A stretch of 6,829 nucleotides of DNA from assembly GCA_019894735.1 (NCBI GenBank), contig JAGXOB010000121.1, forward strand, positions 1 to 6,829, given 5' to 3'. Shown piece after piece: positions 1 to 5,034 of the stretch. This DNA is from Promethearchaeota archaeon (GTDB lineage Archaea; Asgardarchaeota; Lokiarchaeia; Sigynarchaeales; SOKP01). Within the stretch, counting starts at the first letter, position 1; every line of letters starts with the position of its first letter. The notes under the pieces were generated by a model. The model saw only the letters and a list, made by a program, of their open reading frames with translations. It searched no databases and was not told the DNA's origin. The translations under genes were made by a program, and so were the position numbers.

Positions 1-564
1 TTCCTGATTAGTACAAGTTTGAACGGCATTTACCATTACCCCTGCTCCAGGTAATAATCGATTGGCAACGGGAAAGGTACTATCTGCATTAGTTGCGTAA
101 AACTGAGCATTTCCATTTAAAATACAATACTGAGCGAAGGCTAATTTTTTGTAGTTAAAATTGCGATCCATACCAACTATCACATAATCAATTTCGTTAA
201 TATCAGAGTCCAAATTAACAACTATATGCCCCCTCATTTCTAATTCTTCCTTTAATCCGATTTCACCGATAATGAAAATTGTTGCGTTCTTCTTTAAATT
301 GGTAATTTCTCCCGCGGTAATTGATGCACCAGTATAAAAATCAGTTATTTCACTTTTTATGTTAAAATTCCTCAAACGATCAACGTACATTTGTCTAGTG
401 GCTGTAGAATTGTTGGAATTGTATACAACTTTAACGGAGATTTCTTTTAAATAGTTAATCACTTTATCACTGTTAGGGATTAAGGAAGCTCCTCTGTAAA
501 TAACTCCATCTAAGTCAAAAATAGCTAATTTTATATCTTCAAGTTCGTCAATTAACTTTCGCAT
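1..564 (-). CDS. HAD superfamily IIA phosphatase (NagD / phosphoglycolate phosphatase-like), partial
   Basis: The reverse strand is open from an ATG at 564 to the window edge, giving 188 residues without a stop; the C-terminus lies outside. The start IKLAIFDLDGVIYRG (residues 11-25) is HAD motif I, with the nucleophile Asp17 and acid/base Asp19. YNSNNST (48-54) is the motif II region, with Ser50 where many relatives have Thr. ATNADSTFP (157-165) followed by PGAG (172-175) is the substrate-side signature typical of the IIA class, whose C2 cap sits between motifs II and III. Family members are about 260-270 residues, so roughly 70-80 are missing, including motif III Lys and the motif IV acidic pair. 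The substrate cannot be told from sequence; phosphoglycolate, p-nitrophenyl phosphate and sugar phosphates are known for the class. It follows the SEC59-like gene on the same strand by 42 bases, so the two may be cotranscribed, although a TATA-like box lies in the gap. Confidence 0.88.
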   Translation of the reverse strand, partial: MRKLIDELEDIKLAIFDLDGVIYRGASLIPNSDKVINYLKEISVKVVYNSNNSTATRQMYVDRLRNFNIKSEITDFYTGASITAGEITNLKKNATIFIIGEIGLKEELEMRGHIVVNLDSDINEIDYVIVGMDRNFNYKKLAFAQYCILNGNAQFYATNADSTFPVANRLLPGAGVMVNAVQTCTNQE

Positions 565-584
565 AGTATTGCTTACATCTACAT

Positions 585-594
585 TTTAAAATAT
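585..594 (-). promoter_or_regulatory. Possible TATA box for the HAD phosphatase gene
   Basis: On the minus strand ATATTTTAAA lies 21 to 30 bases upstream of the ATG at 564. That is the usual distance of an archaeal TATA box from the transcription start, so a transcript from it would be leaderless or nearly so. There is no clear Shine-Dalgarno sequence before this ATG, which fits. The base composition is very AT-rich, so chance matches are likely. Confidence 0.3.
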
Positions 595-606
595 GTCCAT
601 CAATTT

Positions 607-1746
607 TTAAAACCAACCTATTGGCAGTCCCAATAGAAATATCATCAGTTGGATACCAATTGGTATAAATATTGGATTTAATATGTTATCTGCTGTAATT
701 GATGGTAAATAATCAGTGAGAAAAAATATAAGAGCGCCCATTATCGCATAAATTGGGCCTACTAACACAAGACCAATAATATAGGCGACTACTACACCAG
801 CGATAAACCCTTCAATCGATTTAACATCGTTATTTCTTAACCTTACCTTGTGTTTTCCAAATCTTCTCCCAATTAATGCAGCAGATGCGTCTGAGAGACA
901 TGCTATGAGGATTCCCGCAAAAAAAACGCGAATATCGGGGATAATTTTTGCCATATAGAGCATGTAAGAAAAAATAAATCCTGTAATAATGTAAATTTGA
1001 GGCCCAGCAGCATTTTTTTCTTTATTTCTTAGCATAGATTTTGTTAAAAAATTAAAAACAGAATATTCAGGACCCCAAACTATACGAATTATGTCGGATA
1101 TAATTGCAAATGCTAAAGCCCCAATTAATGCAAACATAATAATATCCACAACAGCACGAAAGTCTCCTAATCCAAAAGGATAAGTAGATAAATCACCCCA
1201 TAAAAAGTTGTACGAAGGTTCAATCTGGTGGATCATTACGATAATCCCATCATTTACCAGAGAAGCAACCCCATAGTAAGCGATTAATACCAAGAATCCT
1301 GATAAGTGAAAACTTTTCCTAATTATTTCCATTCTGAAAGGAATTTCGTCCACATAAGGATTTTCCTTAGTCATTCGTCTAATATACCTCCTTAAAACCG
1401 ATTTTTCTCGGGTATTTTCTCCTATGTTATTTCTGTTTTTCTCTTCTCTCCTCATTTTCTTTATGTCTTTTCTAATAATCGTTGTAAAAATGAGGTTAAT
1501 AATAAGAATCACACCGATCCACCACACTAAAAATCCCATCCACGGAAATTTGAGAAATCCAATAACAGAGTTATAATATCCAAAAAATAGGAAGCATATT
1601 CCACACAAGATTGAAGAAATTCCGCCATACCTATTTTTTGCTCTATACCCCTTAACGCCAATATAATACATCAAGCTCATTAAAACAAAAAAGAACAAAG
1701 ATAATGTTGTGTTGTATAGACTTTCCACAAAAACCCAATCTACCAT
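607..1746 (-). CDS. SEC59/DGK1-type CTP-dependent lipid kinase (dolichol kinase-like), membrane protein
   Basis: This polytopic membrane protein has 379 residues from the ATG at 1746; an in-frame GTG at 1755 would add three. Residue numbers here count from that GTG. Its C-terminal two thirds carry the SEC59/DGK1/VTE5 family landmarks: RKSFH (146-150) at the start of a membrane helix, IISDIIRI (218-225), SDASAALIGRRFGKHK (288-303), KSIEG (312-316) and TADNILNP (354-361). These enzymes use CTP to phosphorylate membrane lipids such as dolichol, diacylglycerol or phytol. In an archaeon, a dolichol-type polyprenol for glycan transfer is the most likely substrate, but this is inference. About ten hydrophobic segments are visible. 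The first three (roughly 12-32, 47-66, 72-94) form an N-terminal part followed by a highly basic loop (KDIKKMRREEKNR, 97-109) that the short bacterial and archaeal relatives lack. It is divergent from the roadblock gene and upstream of the HAD phosphatase on the same strand. Confidence 0.82.
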   Translation of the reverse strand: MVDWVFVESLYNTTLSLFFFVLMSLMYYIGVKGYRAKNRYGGISSILCGICFLFFGYYNSVIGFLKFPWMGFLVWWIGVILIINLIFTTIIRKDIKKMRREEKNRNNIGENTREKSVLRRYIRRMTKENPYVDEIPFRMEIIRKSFHLSGFLVLIAYYGVASLVNDGIIVMIHQIEPSYNFLWGDLSTYPFGLGDFRAVVDIIMFALIGALAFAIISDIIRIVWGPEYSVFNFLTKSMLRNKEKNAAGPQIYIITGFIFSYMLYMAKIIPDIRVFFAGILIACLSDASAALIGRRFGKHKVRLRNNDVKSIEGFIAGVVVAYIIGLVLVGPIYAIMGALIFFLTDYLPSITADNILNPIFIPIGIQLMIFLLGLPIGWF

Positions 1747-1773
1747 GATAAGCACTTTAACACAGATGGTTAT

Positions 1774-1786
1774 TTATTTTTATAAT
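1774..1786 (-). promoter_or_regulatory. Possible TATA box for the SEC59-like gene
   Basis: Read on the minus strand, TTATAAAAATAAA is centred about 30-35 bases upstream of the ATG at 1746. It would place the transcription start close to the gene, with a leader of only a few bases. Just upstream on the minus strand, ATTAAT words (1785-1790 and 1796-1801) flank CATCA in plus-strand terms and could be a regulator site or simple AT-rich sequence. Confidence 0.3.
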
Positions 1787-1879
1787 TAATCATCAATTAA
1801 TTAATCTTTTATTTGCTCCCATGATTATGATGTATTTCGACTAATCTTGTAGCCAGATTTAAAGCTTTATCCACATATT

Positions 1880-1906
1880 ATAAACTTTAATAAACATATA
1901 ATAAAC
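1880..1906 (+). repeat. Three ATAAAC hexamers at about one helical turn
   Basis: ATAAAC occurs at 1880-1885, 1890-1895 and 1901-1906, so the starts are 10 and 11 bases apart. TTTTTATATA follows four bases later at 1911-1920. Helically phased short repeats next to a TATA-like element can be a regulator-binding array or a bend, but no known operator is recognised. Confidence 0.4.
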
Positions 1907-2001
1907 AAGATTTTTATATACTAATGAATAAAAAAAAATAAATAAATAGTACCAATCTATTTAAATTATAAGTGAAAATATATCTTAATTGTCTTCCTAT
2001 T

Positions 2002-2013
2002 AAATTATATTTA
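2002..2013 (+). promoter_or_regulatory. Possible TATA box for the roadblock gene
   Basis: AAATTATATTTA lies about 45-56 bases upstream of the ATG at 2058. Transcription would be expected to start near 2033-2038, just before the AGGAG ribosome-binding site. An alternative, TTTTTATATA at 1911-1920, would give a leader of more than 100 bases. Confidence 0.33.
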
Positions 2014-2040
2014 TCTAATAAAAATCGTTAATTATTGCGA

Positions 2041-2045
2041 AGGAG
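2041..2045 (+). promoter_or_regulatory. Shine-Dalgarno site of the roadblock gene
   Basis: AGGAG is a clear match to the archaeal anti-Shine-Dalgarno sequence. It ends 12 bases before the ATG at 2058, a rather long spacing. No closer usual start codon exists in frame. Confidence 0.5.
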
Positions 2046-2057
2046 AAAATATCAGAA

Positions 2058-2423
2058 ATGGAGTCTGTAGAAACCTTAGATGACCTTTTGAAAAAATTAC
2101 TCGGGGCAATTCCAGAGGTAAAATCTGCTGCTATCGTAAGTGCTGAAGGACTTCCTATTGCGTCTGCGCTTCCGCAAGGTGTTGATGAAACGAGAATCGC
2201 GGCAATGACTGCGGCATTACTCTCCTTATCTGAAAGGGCAATTATAGAGATGGGAAAGGGTGATTTCGACCAACTTTATATAAAAGGGAGCGAAGGTTAT
2301 CTTTTGGTAATGCAAGCCGGCCAAAACGCAGTTTTAACGGTATCTACTACGAAAGATGTCAGACTCGGGCTAATCTTGTTAGATTGTAGAAGAACCTGCG
2401 AAAAAATAGCGAAATTGATCTAA
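2058..2423 (+). CDS. Roadblock/LC7 domain protein (MglB/LAMTOR-like)
   Basis: This 121-residue protein consists of a single roadblock/LC7 domain. An N-terminal helix (ETLDDLLKKLLGAIPEV, 5-21) is followed by the first strands, SAAIVSAEGLPIASALP (23-39), the hallmark of the fold. A long helix (DETRIAAMTAALLSLSERAIIEM, 43-65), the strand pair FDQLYIKGSEGYLLVMQAG (70-88) with AVLTVSTT (91-98), and a C-terminal helix (102-121) complete it. Such proteins form homo- or heterodimers that act as scaffolds or activators for small Ras/Rag/MglA-type GTPases. They are frequent in Asgard archaea and also found in other archaea and bacteria. No GTPase gene lies in the window, so its partner is unknown. It has no signal peptide or membrane segment and is presumably cytoplasmic. 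It reads toward rpoE, with a 123-base gap that probably holds a separate promoter. Confidence 0.88.
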   Translation: MESVETLDDLLKKLLGAIPEVKSAAIVSAEGLPIASALPQGVDETRIAAMTAALLSLSERAIIEMGKGDFDQLYIKGSEGYLLVMQAGQNAVLTVSTTKDVRLGLILLDCRRTCEKIAKLI

Positions 2424-2534
2424 TTTCACTACTAATATCCAAAATCCTCTAAGTTTAGTACGTTATTTGGTAAAAACCACAAATTATTAATTTTATGCTT
2501 AATTTTTCATATTACTCACATTCATCTGTTTAAT

Positions 2535-2539
2535 GGGTG
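2535..2539 (+). promoter_or_regulatory. Shine-Dalgarno site that decides the rpoE start
   Basis: GGGTG matches the GGTG core of the archaeal ribosome-binding site and ends seven bases before the ATT at 2547. The GTG at 2577 has no purine-rich site in front of it. The motif overlaps a three-codon minicistron (ATG at 2533, stop at 2542-2544) that ends two bases before the ATT. Confidence 0.5.
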
Positions 2540-2546
2540 CTTAATT

Positions 2547-3152
2547 ATTTTTAAGATATATAGTCTTTCTACCAAAGTGGAAATCCCCCCTTTTCTATTC
2601 GACCAACCTAAGACGACTAGCTCTAGAATCATTCTTAGCGAAGAATATGAAGGAATTATTACACGGGATTATGGTTTCATTGTTGCTATTGTTGAAATAC
2701 TTAGTGTAGGTCCAGGGATCATTATACCCGGAAATGCCAATACATTTCATCAAGTGGAATTTACAGTTCTATCCTTCAAACCAAGTCTCGGAGAAGTAGT
2801 GGAAGGGGATATAGTTGAGTTAGTAGATTTTGGAGCCTTCTGCCGACTAGGGCCATTAGATGGTTTGGTTCATGTCTCCCAAATTTGCGATGATTACATA
2901 TCATATGAACAAGTTGGTAATCGATTTATTGGCAAAGAAACCGGAAAAATACTTGAAGTGAATAATGAGGTAAGAGCTAAAGTGATAGCAGTTTCATTAG
3001 GCACTGGACGAAGCGGTAAGTTAGGTTTAACAATGCGCCAAAAGTTTTTAGGAAAAATGGAATGGATTGCAGCTGACGTTGAGGAAGAGTACGCTAGCAA
3101 AGAAAGAAAAGCATCTAAGGAGACAGATGAAGCAGAAGAGATTGAAGAGTAA
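2547..3152 (+). CDS. rpoE: RNA polymerase subunit RpoE (Rpo7, Rpb7 homologue)
   Basis: This is the stalk subunit of archaeal RNA polymerase, which pairs with RpoF (not in the window) and helps open-complex formation and RNA binding. Numbered from the ATT, residues 1-85 are the N-terminal tip domain, including VEIPPFLF (11-18), YEGIITRDYGFIVAIVE (34-50) and GIIIPG (57-62). VEGDIVELVDFGAFCRLGPLDGLVHVSQICDDY (85-117) is the S1 domain core, and GKLGLTMRQKFLGKMEW (157-173) ends it. Start choice: the first usual start is GTG at 2577, which gives 191 residues. The ten codons before it read (M)FKIYSLSTK and align with the family N-terminus M-F/Y-K-L/I-x-x-V-x-D-x-V-R-I-P-P. No ATG, GTG or TTG occurs in frame between the stop at 2433 and 2577. 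ATT 2547 behind GGGTG is therefore the likely start, giving 201 residues. An acidic, lysine-interspersed tail (about 177-201) follows the S1 domain. Spt4 follows after 35 bases. Confidence 0.93.
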   Translation: MFKIYSLSTKVEIPPFLFDQPKTTSSRIILSEEYEGIITRDYGFIVAIVEILSVGPGIIIPGNANTFHQVEFTVLSFKPSLGEVVEGDIVELVDFGAFCRLGPLDGLVHVSQICDDYISYEQVGNRFIGKETGKILEVNNEVRAKVIAVSLGTGRSGKLGLTMRQKFLGKMEWIAADVEEEYASKERKASKETDEAEEIEE

Positions 3153-3187
3153 AATCTAGTTAATAAAACCTTTAGAGAAAATTATCA

Positions 3188-3382
3188 ATGAAAAAACTTG
3201 AAAAAGCTTGTAAAAATTGTCACTTAATAACAAAAAGCCAAACTGTTTGCCCAAAATGTAAAACTCATAGTCTTAGCGATGACTATACAGGCGAAGTTAT
3301 AATAATTGATCCAAAAAATTCAGAAATGGCGAATTATTTAAAAATTCATTTTCCCGGAAAGTACGCTCTAAGAGTGCGCTAA
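3188..3382 (+). CDS. spt4: Transcription elongation factor Spt4 (RpoE'')
   Basis: This complete 64-residue zinc protein binds the NGN domain of Spt5; the complex clamps RNA polymerase and supports processive elongation. C8-X2-C11 (KACKNC) and C21-X2-C24 (VCPKC) form the zinc site. SDDYTGEVIIIDPKNSEMA (30-48) and the terminal PGKYALRVR (56-64) are nearly invariant in archaeal Spt4. The length is normal. It lies 35 bases after rpoE on the same strand, the usual archaeal arrangement, and probably shares its transcript. The ribosome-binding site is weak (AGAG at 3174-3177). Spt5 is not in the window. Downstream, the gene meets the oppositely oriented dephospho-CoA kinase gene, with only 34 bases between the two stops and no clear terminator hairpin. 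Confidence 0.95.
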   Translation: MKKLEKACKNCHLITKSQTVCPKCKTHSLSDDYTGEVIIIDPKNSEMANYLKIHFPGKYALRVR

Positions 3383-3416
3383 TCTGAAGGAAATTTGTGA
3401 AAATATAGTATGTGTT

Positions 3417-3998
3417 TCATTTCATCATTACTACAAATCTTTTTACTGCTTTTTGTATCCTCCTTTCGACATCTACCATAACGATACCCTCAGGAATCGT
3501 TTTCTTTGCATCTGTTATTGGTGGTTGACCATAAAACACTAAACTTTTTGTTTTTTCTCTGAGGGGTATATTAAGAACTAACGGTAAGACAAGTAAATCT
3601 TCTTCACCTTCAGTTATTTTGAGAAGTGTTCTTTTATCAGAACTCACAATATCGTTTAAAAGAGTAAAACTTTCTTTTCGAATCCCTCCTTGAGGGTTTT
3701 CAAATTCTATTATATCCTCGAAAAAATCTTCAGATTCGATTTTAATATGATTTCTTTGTGTTTTTCCGTCAATTATGCAGAGTTTAATAAATGATTTCAG
3801 AAAATCTTTTGCTAAAAAATCTTGAGTTACGATATCTCCTACCAAATAAACTTTAATAATAAAATTTGCCTCTACAAAAGTATTTATAGCCTTTTCGACT
3901 TCTATAATAGTTTCTTTTCTTGTTCCAGCATATAGTTTTCCCAAAGGTTGCGAAAACTTATGTCTCTCATCCTCACGAACTTTTAAATTTTCATCCAT
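3417..3998 (-). CDS. GTP-dependent dephospho-CoA kinase (DUF359 family)
   Basis: This 193-residue cytosolic enzyme is predicted to phosphorylate the 3'-OH of dephospho-CoA with GTP, the last step of archaeal CoA synthesis. The family is unrelated to bacterial CoaE. Motifs in order: QPLGKLY (17-23), VGDIVT (53-58) with the conserved Asp, CIIDGKTQRN (74-83), NPQGGI (101-106), GEEDLLVLP (131-139) with the conserved acidic cluster, VFYGQPP (154-160) and GIVMVDV (171-177). The length is close to the family norm, and no key motif is missing. In many archaea this gene sits between spt4 and the eS24 gene in the same direction; here it holds that position but is inverted. It starts six bases after the stop of the small membrane protein gene on the same strand, so the two are probably one transcript. 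The ATG at 3998 has only a weak GAG-type ribosome-binding site. Confidence 0.93.
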   Translation of the reverse strand: MDENLKVREDERHKFSQPLGKLYAGTRKETIIEVEKAINTFVEANFIIKVYLVGDIVTQDFLAKDFLKSFIKLCIIDGKTQRNHIKIESEDFFEDIIEFENPQGGIRKESFTLLNDIVSSDKRTLLKITEGEEDLLVLPLVLNIPLREKTKSLVFYGQPPITDAKKTIPEGIVMVDVERRIQKAVKRFVVMMK

Positions 3999-4004
3999 CT
4001 AATC

Positions 4005-4220
4005 TCAATTCTTTTGTATTTTCTTTGCTTTATAATGAAGATTAACCGTTAGAATAAATAGTATTACCCATAAAAATATACTTACAATATATAATGTAAA
4101 ATATATACCTACTACTATATTTTCTAAAACTGAAAAAGTAATAAATGTGAAAGCAAGTAACCCGATTTCAATAATCATCATAATTCTTGCTTTCAGAATA
4201 TAATTTTTTAAATCAGCCAT
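4005..4220 (-). CDS. Small two-helix membrane protein of unknown function
   Basis: I do not recognise a family. The 71-residue product begins with a short basic stretch (MADLKNYILKAR) followed by two hydrophobic segments, roughly residues 13-32 and 36-61. It ends in a basic tail (HYKAKKIQKN), so both ends are predicted to be cytoplasmic by the positive-inside rule. The ATG at 4220 is preceded by AGGA with a spacing of five bases, a fair ribosome-binding site, which supports a real gene. It lies directly upstream of the dephospho-CoA kinase gene with a six-base gap, suggesting cotranscription. That alone does not show a role in CoA metabolism. It is divergent from eS24 across 116 bases. Confidence 0.62.
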   Translation of the reverse strand: MADLKNYILKARIMMIIEIGLLAFTFITFSVLENIVVGIYFTLYIVSIFLWVILFILTVNLHYKAKKIQKN

Positions 4221-4287
4221 TTTTTCCTATGAAAAAACCAAAATTTTATTTTTTACTATTCTTTAATCTTTAATAACTCAGAATTAT

Positions 4288-4297
4288 CTTTAAATTA
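4288..4297 (+). promoter_or_regulatory. Possible TATA box for the ribosomal protein transcript
   Basis: CTTTAAATTA lies about 40-49 bases before the eS24 ATG. Transcription would start near 4318-4322, leaving a leader of about 15-20 bases that contains the AAGGT ribosome-binding site at 4327-4331. The position and match are good, but the region is AT-rich. Confidence 0.38.
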
Positions 4298-4336
4298 ACT
4301 GATTGACTGAGAAATACCACCATAAAAAGGTTCGAA

Positions 4337-4693
4337 ATGTCGTTTACTATTGAAATTTTAGAAGAAAAGAAAAACCCATTAATAGATCGAGAGGAAATCA
4401 AATTTAGAATCGATCATTTTAACGAAAGCACGCCAAATAGGTTAGAAGTAAAGAAGAAAATTGCAGCTTTAAAGAATGCTAACGAAAAATTTACTATCAT
4501 TCGCAACATTCAAACTCATTTTGGAGGCGCTTACGATGTAGGTTTAGTAAATATTTATGAAGAGGCTAAAGAGCTTCAGTTCTACGAGCCTTTCCATATT
4601 CAAGTAAGGAACTTACCAAAAGATACACGAGCAGAAATTTACAAACTAAAGAAAAGGAAAGAACCTTACTTGCACTTATTTGAATACGAGTAA
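4337..4693 (+). CDS. rps24e: Small-subunit ribosomal protein eS24
   Basis: This 118-residue protein is a component of the 30S subunit in archaea and the 40S in eukaryotes. MSFTIEILEEKKNPLIDREEIKFRIDH (1-27) has the classic eS24 opening, with E-x-K-x-NPL-x-x-R-x-E and the F-x-I-D-H strand. TPNRLEVKKKIAALKNA (32-48), FTIIRNIQTHFGGAYDVGLVNIYEEAKEL (52-80) and the closing EPFHIQVRNLP (84-94) follow the family pattern. A lysine-rich extension (about 95-118) makes it somewhat longer than many archaeal homologues of about 100 residues. AAGGT at 4327-4331 is a plausible ribosome-binding site five bases from the ATG. The eS31 gene follows after 35 bases, a very common archaeal pair that is presumably cotranscribed. 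Confidence 0.94.
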   Translation: MSFTIEILEEKKNPLIDREEIKFRIDHFNESTPNRLEVKKKIAALKNANEKFTIIRNIQTHFGGAYDVGLVNIYEEAKELQFYEPFHIQVRNLPKDTRAEIYKLKKRKEPYLHLFEYE

Positions 4694-4728
4694 AATGTAT
4701 AATAATTAATAAAAAAAAATGAAAATCA

Positions 4729-4950
4729 ATGACAGACGCATCTAAATATTATAAGATTGAAGATGGAAAATTAGAAAGAACTCATAGGGCATGTCCTAAG
4801 TGTGGACCTTCATTTTTTCTCGCGGACCATTATGATAGATCATCATGTGGGAAGTGTGGTTATACCGTATTTAAGAGAAAAGGTAAGAAGGGAGCTGCCA
4901 CAGTTGCCCATAGCAGAAGATCACCTCGAAAGCGTACAAAATCAACATAG
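4729..4950 (+). CDS. rps27ae: Small-subunit ribosomal protein eS31 (S27ae) with a basic C-terminal tail
   Basis: This 73-residue zinc-ribbon protein of the small subunit is the archaeal counterpart of the ribosomal half of the eukaryotic ubiquitin-S27a fusion. No ubiquitin domain is attached. [20 protein letters not shown] (7-26) leads to C22-X2-C25 and, after [20 protein letters not shown] (29-48), to C40-X2-C43; the four cysteines make the zinc site. [12 protein letters not shown] corresponds to the family's G-x-G/x-FMAxHxDR. Typical archaeal forms end soon after the zinc ribbon, whereas this one continues with about 25 basic residues (49-73) rich in Arg, Lys and Ser, likely an rRNA-binding tail. 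No clear ribosome-binding site precedes the ATG; the upstream sequence is an A-run. Confidence 0.93.
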   Translation: MTDASKYYKIEDGKLERTHRACPKCGPSFFLADHYDRSSCGKCGYTVFKRKGKKGAATVAHSRRSPRKRTKST

Positions 4951-4971
4951 ACCTAATAAACCGTCTCTATC

Positions 4972-4990
4972 TTTTTCACTGTATTCTTTT
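4972..4990 (+). terminator. Possible T-rich terminator after eS31
   Basis: Two T-runs (T5 at 4972-4976 and T4 at 4987-4990) in a pyrimidine-rich stretch follow the eS31 stop by 21 bases. Archaeal polymerase terminates at such tracts without a hairpin. If active, it would give kae1 its own or a reduced transcript. Confidence 0.28.
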
Positions 4991-5034
4991 AACTCAATTT
5001 AGTAATAATGCTATATGCATTTTAGGCGAATTTT

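Larger units (their letters stand above)
1756..2057. other. 302-base AT-rich divergent intergenic region
   Basis: No gene, tRNA-like fold or long repeat is evident here. The only open frames are a few codons long, for example an ATG at 1821 that stops after seven codons. The region holds the putative outward-facing promoters of the SEC59-like gene (minus strand) and the roadblock gene (plus strand), three phased ATAAAC words, a strong TATA-like TTTTTATATA at 1911-1920, and an A-run near 1930-1938. The section around 1815-1870 is less AT-rich than the rest, but I recognise nothing in it. Confidence 0.6.

Noticed and set aside
1785..1805. ATTAAT direct/palindromic words as an operator
   Set aside because: ATTAAT is self-complementary and expected often in this composition. 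It overlaps the putative TATA box and gives no independent evidence.
1756..2057. tRNA or other structured RNA in the divergent region
   Set aside because: No cloverleaf arms, TTCRA-type T-loop or GC-rich paired segment could be found by eye.
2894..3100. Reverse-strand open frame of 68 codons inside rpoE
   Set aside because: It lies wholly antisense to the conserved S1 domain of RpoE and shows no family features of its own.
4802..5002. Plus-strand open frame of 66 codons overlapping eS31
   Set aside because: It is a frame-shifted reading of the eS31 zinc-ribbon gene and has no recognisable motif.
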